A program made the translations under genes and the position numbers. 64,000 nucleotides of DNA from Clostridium yunnanense. GTDB taxonomy: Bacteria > Bacillota > Clostridia > Clostridiales > Clostridiaceae. The notes under the pieces are model-generated. The model saw only the letters and a program-made list of their open reading frames with translations, made no database searches and had not been told where the DNA came from. This document shows, in pieces, positions 38,007-48,447 of this stretch (position 1 is its first letter; each line of letters begins with the position of its first letter). The stretch lies in NCBI RefSeq assembly GCF_016595795.1, contig NZ_JAENHN010000016.1, positions 1 to 64,000 of the forward strand, written 5' to 3'.

Positions 38007-39329
38007 CTATTTATCTTCAAATATATATTGATTAACAATAGATTCTAGCATCTCTTGTCTTCCAGATTTATTAGAGATTTTGTTATTCTCCAAAGCATAC
38101 TTTTCTAATTCCTTAAATCCTACATTACCTTCAACTATTTCTTTTCCTATTCCACCATCAAAGCTTGAATATCGCTCTTTCATATTATTTTCTAGAACTT
38201 TATCTACCAATAGTTTATGAGCTACTCTTAACCCTTTAGCAAAAGTATCCATTCCAGCTATATAAGCTAAGAATAAATCTTCTGGTTCAAAAGATGCTCT
38301 TCTTACCTTAGCATCAAAATTCAAACCGCCAGGCGCAATACCGTTATTCTTAAGAATCTCATACATAGCAAGAGTAGTGTCATAGATATTAGTTGGAAAT
38401 TGATCTGTATCCCATCCCAGATTAGGATCTCCTTGATTTGCATCTACGCTTCCAAGAACATCATTTATTCTTGCTACATGTAGTTCGTGTTGGAAAGTAT
38501 GACCAGCTAAAGTTGCGTGATTGGCTTCAATATTTATCTTGAAATGTTTATCTAATTTATATTTTCTTAAAAAAGCTAATACCGCAGCTGTATCAAAATC
38601 ATATTGATGCTTTGTTGGTTCCATTGGCTTTGGTTCTATTAAAAACTGTCCAGTGAATCCTATTTCTTTAGCATAATCTACAGCCATTTGAAGAAGTCTA
38701 GCAAAATTATCAAGCTCTAATTCCATATTAGTGTTTAGAAGAGTTTCATAACCTTCTCTTCCGCCCCAGAAAACATAATTTTCTCCACCTAATTCTTTTG
38801 TTACCTCAATAGCTTTTTTAATTTGAGCAGCTGTATATGCAAAAACATCAGCATTGCATGAAGTACCTGCTCCATGTACATATCTTGGATTAGAGAAACA
38901 ATTAGCAGTTCCCCATAACAACTTCTTATTATATTTCTTCATTAATTCTTTGCAATAAGCCACTAACTTGTCTAAGTTTTCGTTAGTCTCAGCTAGGCTA
39001 TTTCCTTCTGGTGCAATATCCCTATCATGAAAACAAAAATATTCAATGTTTAGCTTATCCATTAATTCAAAAGCTGCTTCCATTCTTGCTTTAGCAAGCT
39101 CCATAGAATCGTTTACATTATCCCAAGGACGAAGCATAGTTCCAACACCAAAAGGATCTGATCCATTTGCAGTTAATGTATGCCAATATGATACTGCAAA
39201 TCTTAGATGTTCTTTCATCTTTTTATTTCCTACTACTTCCTCAGGATTGTAGTATTTAAATGAATATGGATTTGTTGACTTTGGACCTTCAAATACTATC
39301 TTAGATATGTTTGGAAAATATTCTCTCAT
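38007..39329 (-). CDS. xylA: Xylose isomerase
   Basis: A 440-residue class II xylose isomerase. Blocks in order: [30 protein letters not shown] (catalytic His and Asp), [35 protein letters not shown] (metal Glu and Lys), [34 protein letters not shown] and LNFDAKVRR (metal-binding Glu, His and Asp). It converts D-xylose to D-xylulose, here xylose freed by the GH31 enzyme. Start: ATG after GAGGGG. No xylulokinase is next to it, so that gene must be elsewhere. It is monocistronic, with the ROK operon 370 bases downstream. Confidence 0.97.
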   Translation of the reverse strand: MREYFPNISKIVFEGPKSTNPYSFKYYNPEEVVGNKKMKEHLRFAVSYWHTLTANGSDPFGVGTMLRPWDNVNDSMELAKARMEAAFELMDKLNIEYFCFHDRDIAPEGNSLAETNENLDKLVAYCKELMKKYNKKLLWGTANCFSNPRYVHGAGTSCNADVFAYTAAQIKKAIEVTKELGGENYVFWGGREGYETLLNTNMELELDNFARLLQMAVDYAKEIGFTGQFLIEPKPMEPTKHQYDFDTAAVLAFLRKYKLDKHFKINIEANHATLAGHTFQHELHVARINDVLGSVDANQGDPNLGWDTDQFPTNIYDTTLAMYEILKNNGIAPGGLNFDAKVRRASFEPEDLFLAYIAGMDTFAKGLRVAHKLLVDKVLENNMKERYSSFDGGIGKEIVEGNVGFKELEKYALENNKISNKSGRQEMLESIVNQYIFEDK

Positions 39330-39875
39330 TTTTATAACCCCTCATTCCCATTTTATTTATTACAAAATTACCAATCTTTTACTAAAGTATATCACTGAAA
39401 AAAAACTTTTTCAAGTGGTTTTATAAAGTAGTTTTACAAAGTATTTTAATAAGATTCCATTGTAATTTACCACATTAATATAAGTAGTCTGTAAACTTTT
39501 CACTTGTAATTTTAACTATTATTTCTACGAATAGTCACTTACAAGCAACCTAACTTATCTTTTTTAATTATTTATGGTTAATTTCGGAATAATACACTTG
39601 TTGAATTTAAATACCTATGTGTTATCATAATCTCAACATACAACGATTACAAAGTGCGCACATTGTATTAAAGCTATAACCTTTAGCTCTGTTAATATTC
39701 TTAAATTTTACTGCTGTATTGGAGAATTTCAGGATATATATTCAATTTCTAGATGGTTGTATCTATGAATGTATAACTTTAAAAATATAAGTTTAATTAT
39801 AAAGTTATATACTGTATGTTGTTAAGCCAAAATGAAATAACTCTAATCTCTTATCTTAAATTTACAAGGAGGTCA
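39330..39875. other. Intergenic region between divergent xylA and GH74
   Basis: Carries both promoters. A hairpin GTATAACTTTA / TAAAGTTATA with a long loop spans about 39771-39810, in the presumed GH74 leader. No operator that I can name with confidence. Confidence 0.5.
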
Positions 39876-42235
39876 ATGATGAATAAAAGCTTATCGGTTT
39901 AATCACTACTATAACTCTTTGTACTGCTTTTACTACAACTTCACTTTTAAACAATCAAATAAAGGCAAATGCAAGTACAACAACCTCTACCTATACTTGG
40001 AAAAATGTTAAGACAGGTGCAGGCGGTGGTTTTGTACCAGGTATAATATTTAATCAAAAGGAAAAAGATCTTATTTATGCTCGTACAGATATGGGAGGGG
40101 CCTATCGGTGGAATGCTTCAACTAGCTCCTGGATACCTCTATTAGATTGGGTTGGTTTTGATAACTGGAATCTACTTGGTTGTGAAAGCTTAGCTACAGA
40201 TCAAATTGAAACAAATAGAGTTTATATAGCAGCTGGAACCTATACTAATGATTGGGCTGGAAATGGTGCCATACTTAGATCAACTGATAAAGGAACTACT
40301 TGGCAAAAAACTGATTTGCCTTTTAAAATCGGTGGGAACATGCCAGGACGTTCCATGGGTGAAAGACTTTCCATAGATCCAAATAATAACAAGATACTTT
40401 ATCTAGGCACACATAACGGCAACGGGCTATGGAGAAGTACTGACTATGGTGTTACTTGGTCAAAGGTTACTAGTTTCACTTCAACCGGAAACTATATTGA
40501 TCCATATTTCAACGACTCAATAGGCATCGTATGGATTACTTTTGATTCTTCTACTGGCACTGCCGGCAAAACTACACAAACAATATATGTTGGAGTTGCA
40601 GATACAAATCAAAGTATCTATAAAAGTACCGATGGCGGAAACACTTGGCAACCTGTTGCAAATCAGCCTACAAAACAAAATCAAACAAATTGGAAAGACA
40701 AAAATGGAACCTCTACAGGCTTCTTACCTCATCACGGCTTAATATCAAATGGAAATCTATACGTTACTTATAGTAACACTTGTGGTCCATATGACGGTGA
40801 CAAAGGTGATGTATGGAAGTATAATACTAAAACAGGTGTATGGACAAATATTAGTCCTGTATCTCCAAGTAGCAGTGACGACTACTTTGGATATGGTGGA
40901 CTTGCAGTTGATGCACAACATCCAGATACACTAATGGTTACTAGCCTAAATTCCTGGTGGCCAGATGCTCAGATTTTCAGAAGTACTGATGCTGGTGCTA
41001 CTTGGAAGCCAATTTGGTCTTGGGGAAATTATCCAAACCGTAACCTGAGTTATAACCAAGATATATCCGCAGCCCCATGGTTAGACTGGGGGACATCAAA
41101 AAGCATGCCGGAAGTATCTCCAAAACTAGGTTGGATGACTGGTTGTATAACTATTGATCCACTTAACTCTGACAGAATGATGTATGGCACTGGTGCTACT
41201 ATTTATGGCTCCGATAATCTCACAAACTGGGACAAAGGTACTAAGATTGATATAAAAGTTAAGGCTGCCGGAATAGAAGAAGCTTCAGTAAACACTATAA
41301 TTAGCCCACCTTCAGGAGCTAATCTTTTAAGTGGTATGAGCGATATTAGCGGTTTCAAACACGATGATCTTACCAAAGTACCTAGTAAGATGCTTTTAAA
41401 TCCAAGTTTTAATACTACAAGTATGGACTTCGCTGAACTTTCTCCTAACTTCATTGTTCGTTCAGGCAACGTAAGCGATGATGATGCTAAAAACGGCATT
41501 AAGAGCTGCTCCTTTTCATATGATGGAGGCGGCAATTGGTTTACTGGAAAGAATATCGATGGTGTAACATCTAACGCAGGAGGTACTGTAGCTGCTGCTG
41601 CTGATGCTAGCGCAGTGGTTTGGAGTGCTTCAGGTAGTTCAGGCAAAGTTGCTTATTCGAAGGACAACGGCAATTCATGGATAAATTCTGTTGGTGTTCC
41701 TACAGGAGCTAAGGTAGCATCTGATCGTATAAATTCAAAGAAATTCTATGCATTTTATCAAGGCAAGTTCTATATTAGTACTGATGGAGGCGCAAACTTC
41801 AAAGTAACAGCAGCTACAGGCTTACCAACTACAGGTACTGGAAACTTCAAAGCAGTATCAGGTCATGAAGGTGATATCTGGTTAACTGGCGGAAGCACTA
41901 AAGAAGGTAACTATGGAATATGGCATTCCACTGATTCTGGTGCAACCTTTCAGAAGATATCAAATATCCAAGAAGCTGATACTGTAGGTTTTGGTAAAGC
42001 TGCTCCTGGACAAATTTACCCTTGTATATATATTAGTGCTAAGATAAATAATATCAGAGGCATTTACCGTTCAGATGATGGAGGCTCAACTTGGACAAGA
42101 ATAAATGATGACAGCCATCAATACGGTTGTACCAATATAGCTATTACAGGTGATCCAAGAATTTATGGTAGAGTATATATAGCTACAAACGGCCGAGGTA
42201 TAGTATATGGAGATGTATCAACAGCCACAAATTAA
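39876..42235 (+). CDS. Secreted GH74 xyloglucanase, frameshifted in signal peptide
   Basis: The open body (from 40091, 714 residues) is a GH74 twin seven-bladed beta-propeller. It has repeats of the type STDGGNTWQ, STDAGATWK, STDSGATFQ, RSDDGGSTWT. The early YARTDMGGAYRW and later SMDFAELSPNFIVR hold the expected catalytic Asp pair. The family makes endo-cuts in the xyloglucan backbone. A proper start exists upstream: AAGGAGG, then ATGATG at 39876. That frame hits TAA after eight codons. Moving one base at the A-run near 39883-39887 gives a continuous protein with signal peptide MMNKKLIGLITTITL...IKANAS. So one A is missing, through true mutation, slippage or sequencing error. No dockerin or binding module follows the propeller. 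Confidence 0.88.
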
Positions 42236-42672
42236 GTACTTAATTATTTAAGTGGTTAAGTATCATATGATAATTAAAAATAAAATTTATCTATCTTAAG
42301 AAATAGGTGTGTCAATCAAAATATATTTTGTAGCTTTAACTCTTGTTCCCTATAACCATATAATCTTGAAGCTATTCACATTGAAAAGATGGCACATCTA
42401 TTTGTTTTATTCTTTTGATTTTCTAATAGTCCAATTTACTAATCCGGATAAACTTGACTTCATAAATTAGCATATATCAAACAAATTTTACTAATCATTT
42501 TCAATAATATATAATAAGTTTATGGCAGTTATAAAATTAAACTTAGCTATTACTTATGCTTATAACACTTCATCGAATAAAGTTTCAGCTAAGTTTTGAA
42601 ATACAAAACAAACTGCTTTTCAAAGTAAATTGGTGAAGTTTTAAATATATATTAATAAATGGCGGTGAACTT
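42236..42672. other. Gene-free region between GH74 and PHP gene
   Basis: Contains the long hairpin at 42301-42403 and otherwise AT-rich sequence. The PHP gene's ribosome site GGCGGTG is at its end. Confidence 0.5.
42301..42403 (+). repeat. Long palindromic hairpin after GH74
   Basis: AAATAGGTGTG (42301-42311) pairs with CACATCTATTT (42393-42403) with one wobble. Inside, TAGCTT and AAGCTA pair around a 32-base loop. The right arm is followed by GTTTTATTCTTTT, so it may end the GH74 transcript, although it is far larger than a normal terminator. Confidence 0.5.
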
Positions 42673-43548
42673 ATGATAATCAATCCTTATTTAAAAGCTG
42701 GAATGTGGCTTAAGGGAAACTTACATACTCATACTAACAATAGTAAATGCGGCCACTACTCTTTAGAGACAGTTATAGATATGTACAAATCTCATAAAAT
42801 GAAATATGATTTCTTAGCTATTACAGATCACTGTATGCTCACAGAACTTAAAGAAAATTATGAAGATATAATTATTTTTCCTGGAGTTGAATATAAATAT
42901 AGAGATTATCAAACTCTCGGTATAAATATTAAAAGTTATAGTGACGATGAACGCAATTACGATAACCATCAACAAATTTTTAATAAAGTAGATGATGAAG
43001 GCGGACTAAATATAATATGCCATCCTCATGTTTATGAGGATAATTACTGGCCTGTAGAAAAATTACTACAGCTTAATGGATATACTGGATTAGAAATTTA
43101 TAATAATAATGTTAAATTTGATAATAAAGGAAGAGCTTTAGCTACGGATTTATGGGACAATCTTTTGTCAAATGGCAAAAAAGTGTTTGGATTTGCAAAT
43201 GATGATATGCATGTGTTCCAGCGTTGCGGTTGTGCTTTTAATATGGCTTTGTGTGAAGAAAAAAGTTCTACATCAATAATGGAAGCTTTAAGAAATGGAA
43301 GCTTTTATGGTTCTACTGGAATCTTTTTGAATAAAATTGATGCTGTTGATAATAGACTATATTTAGAACTTAAGCATCATAACATTCCAGCAGTTTTTAA
43401 ATTTATAGGCTATCAAGGTAAAGTTTTAAAAGAAACTTATGGACATGAAGCTGACTATACTTTATTAGGGACTGAGAAATATGTAAGAATTGAAATATCT
43501 AGGGAAGATGGTTGCATGGCTTGGACTCAACCATTTTGGCTTGAATAA
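42673..43548 (+). CDS. PHP-domain phosphoesterase
   Basis: A 291-residue protein with PHP metal motifs: NLHTHTNNSKCG (motif I, about 16-27), AITDHC (motif II), PGVEYKY (Glu) and IICHPHVYEDNYW (motif III), then GFANDDMHVF (late Asp-His). The fold binds two or three metals and hydrolyses phosphoesters; members of this stand-alone type are often annotated as histidinol-phosphatase-like or nucleoside phosphatases. The substrate is unknown. Start: ATG after GGCGGTGAAC. Monocistronic, ending at a shared terminator. Confidence 0.85.
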   Translation: MIINPYLKAGMWLKGNLHTHTNNSKCGHYSLETVIDMYKSHKMKYDFLAITDHCMLTELKENYEDIIIFPGVEYKYRDYQTLGINIKSYSDDERNYDNHQQIFNKVDDEGGLNIICHPHVYEDNYWPVEKLLQLNGYTGLEIYNNNVKFDNKGRALATDLWDNLLSNGKKVFGFANDDMHVFQRCGCAFNMALCEEKSSTSIMEALRNGSFYGSTGIFLNKIDAVDNRLYLELKHHNIPAVFKFIGYQGKVLKETYGHEADYTLLGTEKYVRIEISREDGCMAWTQPFWLE

Positions 43549-43612
43549 CTAAAGCATAAAGATTAGAATTGGTACTTTATTATTTGTAAAATTTCAGTAT
43601 AAGTTATTACTA

Positions 43613-43646
43613 AAATCCCCTTAAAGTACATACTTTAAGGGGATTT
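43613..43646. terminator. Bidirectional terminator between PHP and cold-shock genes
   Basis: A perfect 16-bp stem AAATCCCCTTAAAGTA / TACTTTAAGGGGATTT with a 2-base linker, between stops at 43548 (plus) and 43654 (minus). Confidence 0.85.
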
Positions 43647-43653
43647 CCGCTAT

Positions 43654-43854
43654 CTATCTAGCTAGTGTAATGTTTTCTGCTTGTGGACCTTTTGGACCTT
43701 GAGCAACGTCAAAAGATACTTTTTGGCCTTCTTCAAGAGATTTGTAGCCTTCAGCATTTATTTGTGAAAAGTGTGCAAACACATCTTTTCCATCATCTCC
43801 TGTGATGAATCCAAATCCTTTTTCTGGATTAAACCATTTAACTGTACCATTCAT
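43654..43854 (-). CDS. Cold-shock protein (CspA family)
   Basis: A 66-residue OB-fold protein, normal family length. RNP1 is KGFGFITG and RNP2 is [23 protein letters not shown] is the standard opening. It binds single-stranded RNA/DNA and melts RNA structure, in the cold or as a general chaperone. I start it at the ATG at 43854, which has CGGAGG seven bases upstream; 26 more in-frame codons upstream are leader. The 320-base gap upstream (43855-44178) has no gene and probably holds a long leader, as is usual for csp mRNAs. Confidence 0.95.
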   Translation of the reverse strand: MNGTVKWFNPEKGFGFITGDDGKDVFAHFSQINAEGYKSLEEGQKVSFDVAQGPKGPQAENITLAR

Positions 43855-44178
43855 AATTTTGAACCTCCGAAATTTTATTTTTTTAAACTCTCTGGAACAT
43901 TTCACTAATAAAATTCCGATGTAACCAGCCATTCCTTATGGATGATAATTTGCATTTTAATCCATTATTTCTTTACTATGTACTAGGTTACCTTGATTTC
44001 TAATTAGCTTTCAGAAGAGTTCATTTGGTTAATAGTGTATAAATCTTCTAAAGTTATAGTTTCGTATCTTAAACATTTTAAAACTACAAAGAATAAAACT
44101 TATAAGAAGATGCTACATTACATTGATTATTATGCCTCAATATGTAGAAGAATTATACATTAATTAATAATTTAATTA

Positions 44179-44751
44179 TTAATTAATGTACAATTTCTTT
44201 AATTCCTCTGCTTTCTTAATTAGAATTTTAAACCAAAAAGTAAACTCTTCAGGTTTTTCATCAATCAACATAAGTAACTCTGACACTGGAATCCACCTAA
44301 CTTCGTGCACTTCATCTGTGTTAAAACATTCAATATTTGTATCATATCTACCAATAAAAACATGATCAATTTCATTTTCCCATAATTGGTTTTCAAATTG
44401 GCATTTATAATGAAAAACAAATTCTTCTTCAATTGCAACATCATTAATTCCTAGTTCTTCATAAAGCCTTCTAACTGCAGCTTCTTTAATTGTTTCATTT
44501 TCTTTCTGATGACTGCAACAAGCATTAGTCCACTCTCCTGGTGAATGATATTTTGACAAGCTCCTCCTCTGCAACAGCATTTCATTTTTCGAATTAAAAA
44601 GTAATACTGAAAAAGCTCTATGCAATATACCTTCCTTATGCACCAACATTTTTTCTTTATATCCTATTATTTCATCATTGCTATTCACAACTGCAATATT
44701 CTCTAATATATGTCTCACCTCTATTTCGGTTTTGATTATGTTTAAAAACAT
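44179..44751 (-). CDS. idi: Isopentenyl-diphosphate isomerase type 1 (Nudix)
   Basis: About 180-190 residues. HRAFSVLLFNSKNEMLLQRRS, GEWTNACCSHQKENE (active-site Cys) and AAVRRLYEELGI (Nudix-like box) are diagnostic of IPP isomerase, as is the second active-site block HVFIGRYD...NTDEVHEVRW. It interconverts IPP and DMAPP using a metal. The start is uncertain. The ATG at 44751 has no ribosome site and lies within a family-2 repeat half. GAGGTGAG inside the frame near 44715 has no ATG, GTG or TTG at the right distance. The protein could begin some residues later. Monocistronic. Confidence 0.9.
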   Translation of the reverse strand: MFLNIIKTEIEVRHILENIAVVNSNDEIIGYKEKMLVHKEGILHRAFSVLLFNSKNEMLLQRRSLSKYHSPGEWTNACCSHQKENETIKEAAVRRLYEELGINDVAIEEEFVFHYKCQFENQLWENEIDHVFIGRYDTNIECFNTDEVHEVRWIPVSELLMLIDEKPEEFTFWFKILIKKAEELKKLYIN

Positions 44752-44939
44752 CGTTGGAATTAATTAGTTACTTAAGTGATACTTTTCAAATATCTATTAT
44801 CCACTAATTATAGAATAATAACTATACCTCTTTCAAGCTATTTAAATTTTATAAAATCACTAACCATTTTATAATGTTATTATTTGAAATATCTAAGTTA
44901 GCTAACTGAGGATTTTTATATTTTCTTTACACTAAAAAA

Positions 44940-44972
44940 TAGGCAGCTGATATACTATATATCAACCGCCTA
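44940..44972 (-). terminator. Terminator of the acidic-amino-acid-type ABC operon
   Basis: A 14-bp stem paired fully with two G-U on the minus strand (TAGGCGGTTGATAT / ATATCAGCTGCCTA), followed by TTTTTTAGTG, directly after the stop at 44977. Confidence 0.8.
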
Positions 44973-44976
44973 AAAA

Positions 44977-45852
44977 TTAGTTTAACTTTCCGCCTTCAAT
45001 TACAAGGTTATCAGGACTTACTGAGTCACCATATACTGGCTTTAATGTATCTTCATATGCTTTGTGTACAAAGTTTTCTTTTCCTATGTTTTCAAGTTCT
45101 TTATTGATCCAATCTAAAAGCTCTTTGTTACCCTTTTTAACTGCTGGTGCTATTGTATCTTGGCTTCCTAGAGTTGGAACTCCAACAGTGAATCCTTTGT
45201 TACTCTTAGCCCAAGCAAGAACTTCTGTGTTATCATGAGCTAGTGCAGCACCACGACCATCTTTTAGAGCTTCAAAAGTTTCTGTATTTTGGTCATACTT
45301 TAATAATTGTATATCTGGATAGTTCTTCATGAAGTAAGCTTCTGCAGTTGTTCCTTTGTTAACTATAAGTTTCTTTCCTTTTAATTGATCAACTGAAGTT
45401 ATAAGAGCTCCATCTGGAGAAACTATTCCAAGAGAAACCTTCATATATGGATTAGCAAAATCAACTTTTTGCTTTCTTTCATCTGTAACTGTAAAGTTAG
45501 CCATTGTTATATCAACTTTATTTGATTCCAAAACTGATACTCTTGCTGCTGCTTCCACTAATACAAATTCTATTTTTGACTCATCACCTAAAAGATCTTT
45601 TGCAAATCTCTTAGCTATTTCAACGTCAAAGCCTTGATTCTTACCGTTTGAATCTACATATCCGAAAGGTGGTTTATCACTAAATACACCAACTCTTATC
45701 TTTCCACGTTTTTTGATATCTTCTAATGAATTTGTAGCTACTGATGATTTTGACTTATCATCTGATGTAGCAGACTTGCTGCATCCAACAAAGCTACCTA
45801 CTAGTAAAGTACCAGCTATAACTGCTGCTAAAACCTTTTTAATGTTTTTCAT
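44977..45852 (-). CDS. Amino-acid-binding lipoprotein (glutamate/aspartate-like)
   Basis: A 291-residue periplasmic-binding-protein family 3 member with a lipobox VGC (about 24-26). IRVGVFSDKPPFGYVDSNGKNQGFDVEIAKRFAKDLLGD and the block EAAARVSVLESNKVDITMANFTVTDERKQKVDFANPYM resemble PEB1/GltI-type binders of aspartate and glutamate. That is a family-level call; the ligand is not proven. Start: ATG at 45852 after GGGGGT; a TTG six codons earlier overlaps that site. Last gene of a permease, permease, ATPase, binding-protein operon, 20 bases after the ATPase stop. Confidence 0.9.
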   Translation of the reverse strand: MKNIKKVLAAVIAGTLLVGSFVGCSKSATSDDKSKSSVATNSLEDIKKRGKIRVGVFSDKPPFGYVDSNGKNQGFDVEIAKRFAKDLLGDESKIEFVLVEAAARVSVLESNKVDITMANFTVTDERKQKVDFANPYMKVSLGIVSPDGALITSVDQLKGKKLIVNKGTTAEAYFMKNYPDIQLLKYDQNTETFEALKDGRGAALAHDNTEVLAWAKSNKGFTVGVPTLGSQDTIAPAVKKGNKELLDWINKELENIGKENFVHKAYEDTLKPVYGDSVSPDNLVIEGGKLN

Positions 45853-45872
45853 TATAAATCTTACCCCCAATT

Positions 45873-46613
45873 TTAGTATTCAAATATATTTAGAAAGTGC
45901 TGTGCACGTTCAGTCTTAGGATTTTTAAAGAATTCCTCTGGAGAAGCAACTTCGCATATGTTTCCTGAATCAAGGAAAACTATCTTGTCTGCAACAGCAT
46001 GAGCAAAATTCATTTCATGAGTAACTATTGCCATTGTCATACCCTGCTTTGCAAGTTCTAACATAACGTCTAGCACTTCTCTTACCATCTCTGGATCAAG
46101 TGACGCAGTTACTTCATCAAATAACATTACTTCAGGATTCATACATAAAGCTCTTACTATCGCTATTCTTTGCTTTTGTCCACCTGACAACTGACGTGGA
46201 TATGAATCCATCCTATCAAGAAGTCCAACTCTATCTAATAATTGTTTTGCTTGTTCTAGTACTTCATTCTTATCTCTTTTTTGAACCTTAGTTGGTCCTA
46301 ATAGAATATTTTCAATAACTGTCATGTGTGGAAATAACTCATAGTTTTGAAAAACCATTCCTATCTTCTGACGAACCTCTTGCCAGTTAACATTTTTATC
46401 TGTCAATGATTTACCAGACAACTTTATATCCCCACCTTGAATTGGTTCAAGACCATTTAGACATCTTAGAAGAGTACTTTTCCCACATCCAGATGGACCT
46501 AAAATAACCACTACTTCACCTTTGTGAATTTCCAAATCAATATTATTTAAAACTTTTTTATTTTCATATTCTTTGTGTAAGCCTTTTATCTCAAGCAACA
46601 CTTCATTATTCAT
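45873..46613 (-). CDS. Amino-acid ABC importer, ATPase
   Basis: About 246 residues: Walker A GPSGCGKST, Q-loop QNYELFPHMTV, signature LSGGQKQRIAIVRA, Walker B VMLFDEVTASLD and switch AIVTHEMNF. Walker B has Glu-Val in place of the common Glu-Pro, a variation seen in this subfamily. It is the polar-amino-acid (GlnQ/HisP) type. The start is taken at ATG 46613; a GTG six codons upstream (46631) nearly touches the permease stop and is possible, since GGGGTG precedes both. Third gene of the operon. Confidence 0.92.
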   Translation of the reverse strand: MNNEVLLEIKGLHKEYENKKVLNNIDLEIHKGEVVVILGPSGCGKSTLLRCLNGLEPIQGGDIKLSGKSLTDKNVNWQEVRQKIGMVFQNYELFPHMTVIENILLGPTKVQKRDKNEVLEQAKQLLDRVGLLDRMDSYPRQLSGGQKQRIAIVRALCMNPEVMLFDEVTASLDPEMVREVLDVMLELAKQGMTMAIVTHEMNFAHAVADKIVFLDSGNICEVASPEEFFKNPKTERAQHFLNIFEY

Positions 46614-46633
46614 TTTACTAATGATAATCACCC

Positions 46634-47311
46634 CTAACTATTCCACTTTGCTTCAAGTCTTTTTGATAATAACGAAAGAGGATAACAAATTATAAAGTAT
46701 AGTACAAATACTATACTGTAAACCCAGAAAGAAGCTGTTGGAACAGTAAATCTAGCTGTTTCTATTATCTGTTGTCCAACTTTTACTACTTCAACTACAC
46801 CAATTAGTACAACTAAGGATGTAGTTTTAACCATTCTTGTTGACAAATTAATAGCTCCGGGAAGTAATCTTCTTACGGCCTGTGGTATGAGTATATATCT
46901 ATATAACTGCATATAAGTCAGCCCTAATGCTTTTCCTGATTCTAATTGATGTTTAGGCAAAGATTCCAAAGCTCCTCTAACTATATCACTCATCTCAGCA
47001 GCACCCCATAAACTAAAAACTATTATAGATACCACTTCGCCATCAATCTGTATATCCAGAGCTGCAGTAACCCCAAAATGAAGTATAAACAACCATACTA
47101 ATGTTGGTATTATTCTAAATATCTCTAAGTACATCCTCAAAACAAATCTTACTACCTTATACTTAGTAGTTCTAAGTAATCCAAAAACAATACCAAGAAT
47201 TGATCCAATTATTATTGATATAAATGCTATTCTGGCTGTTATAAGTAATCCACCCAAAAGCCTTAGAAAATTGTTTCCTTCAAAAATCGCACTAATTACC
47301 GAATTCTGCAT
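46634..47311 (-). CDS. Amino-acid ABC importer, permease 2
   Basis: A 225-residue HisM-type permease with five hydrophobic segments. The conserved EIFRIIPTLVWLFILHFGV replaces the usual RGTPL by RIIPTL. The EAA loop reads EMSDIVRGALESLPKHQLESGKALG. Its first 20 bases overlap the end of permease 1, so the two are translationally coupled and probably form a heterodimer. Start: ATG after GGAAGGTAAG. Confidence 0.92.
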   Translation of the reverse strand: MQNSVISAIFEGNNFLRLLGGLLITARIAFISIIIGSILGIVFGLLRTTKYKVVRFVLRMYLEIFRIIPTLVWLFILHFGVTAALDIQIDGEVVSIIVFSLWGAAEMSDIVRGALESLPKHQLESGKALGLTYMQLYRYILIPQAVRRLLPGAINLSTRMVKTTSLVVLIGVVEVVKVGQQIIETARFTVPTASFWVYSIVFVLYFIICYPLSLLSKRLEAKWNS

Positions 47312-47957
47312 ATCTTACCTTCCTTTCTAGCCATGTCAAAAGAAGGGACAGCGGCAATAATATTATTAAATAAGATATCACTAACATAAATAAGGATTCA
47401 AAGGTCTGATAATAAAGTCCTATTAAGTCCTTTGTAACATTCATCAAGTCTACTATTGCTATAGCACTAAATATTGATGTTTCTTTTAAAAGAAATATAC
47501 AGTTAGCTCCAATAGCTGGTACACTTACTGAAAAGGCTTGAGGAAGTATTACATATCTAGCTAATTGATATCTTGTAAGCCCAATACTAAGACCAGATTC
47601 GATTTGTGTTTTACTAACAGCTTCTATCCCACCTCTAAAAGCTTCAGCCATATAACTTCCACCAAGAAAGGATAGTCCGATAATTGCACATGCTGTTTCA
47701 CTTAATGTTACTCCGAGTTTAGTTAATCCGTAGTATAAGAAAAATAATTGTATTAACAAAGGAGTATTACGAGATAATTCTACATAAGCTCGTACAATCA
47801 CATCTAATACTTTAACTTTATAATATAGTATTACAGAACAAATAAGTCCGATTATAATAGATGCCAATATACCCCAAAAAGCTAACTTAAGTGTAAGCCA
47901 CGCTGCTTTTTCGTATAAAGGCCAATTGCTTGTTATAAACTGCCAATTAATATTCAT
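47292..47957 (-). CDS. Amino-acid ABC importer, permease 1
   Basis: A 221-residue HisQ-type permease. AYVELSRNTPLLIQLFFLYYGLTKLG is the family block, and the EAA loop is MAEAFRGGIEAVSKTQIESGLSIGL. Five membrane helices. First gene of the operon; start ATG after AAAGGTGG. Two different permeases plus one ATPase and one binding protein make this a GltIJKL-like layout, in contrast to the single-permease cystine-type operon at 5876-8118. Confidence 0.92.
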   Translation of the reverse strand: MNINWQFITSNWPLYEKAAWLTLKLAFWGILASIIIGLICSVILYYKVKVLDVIVRAYVELSRNTPLLIQLFFLYYGLTKLGVTLSETACAIIGLSFLGGSYMAEAFRGGIEAVSKTQIESGLSIGLTRYQLARYVILPQAFSVSVPAIGANCIFLLKETSIFSAIAIVDLMNVTKDLIGLYYQTFESLFMLVISYLIILLPLSLLLTWLERKVRYAEFGN

Positions 47958-48447
47958 GGATATACCACCTTTAAAAATGCTGAAAATTCAAAATAATTAC
48001 TATTCCTATCTGTTTAATATGTTATTTTATCCTATTATATGAACGTTACCCCTTTAATGTCAACGATGTTTAATAATTGCTTTATCAATATTCAAGAGTG
48101 TTACATAATTATTTATTATCTTTATTGCATTATTCATAATAATCTCGTAAATATATTAGCATTTACTTAACATTTCATCATTTATAACAATGATTTCACT
48201 TTGTTAATTTCATTCATAATTGATTTAAAAAAATGAAGTTTAATCATCATTTACGGTTATTCCTGCAATATTATAATTCATTTTTTGCATATATATATTT
48301 ACTACTTTATTGCAAAATTTATATTTTTAATTCTGTCTCTCAAAGTCCAGATTCATTTTTGAAAATTCAAAGAATAATTAACTTAATTAATTTATTTATG
48401 ATAAAATATTGTCTATAATATTTAATAAACTAAATGGCGGTGTTTTT
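47958..48447. other. Gene-free region between divergent transcripts
   Basis: Extremely AT-rich with short irregular repeats. It must contain the promoters of the ABC operon (minus) and of the 48448 gene (plus), but I can call no hexamer pair with confidence. Confidence 0.5.

Noticed and set aside
44156-44190. A 15-bp AT-only palindrome over the idi stop codon
   Set aside because: Composed of A and T apart from one C/G pair per arm and without a T-tract; in DNA this AT-rich it is weak evidence for a terminator or element.
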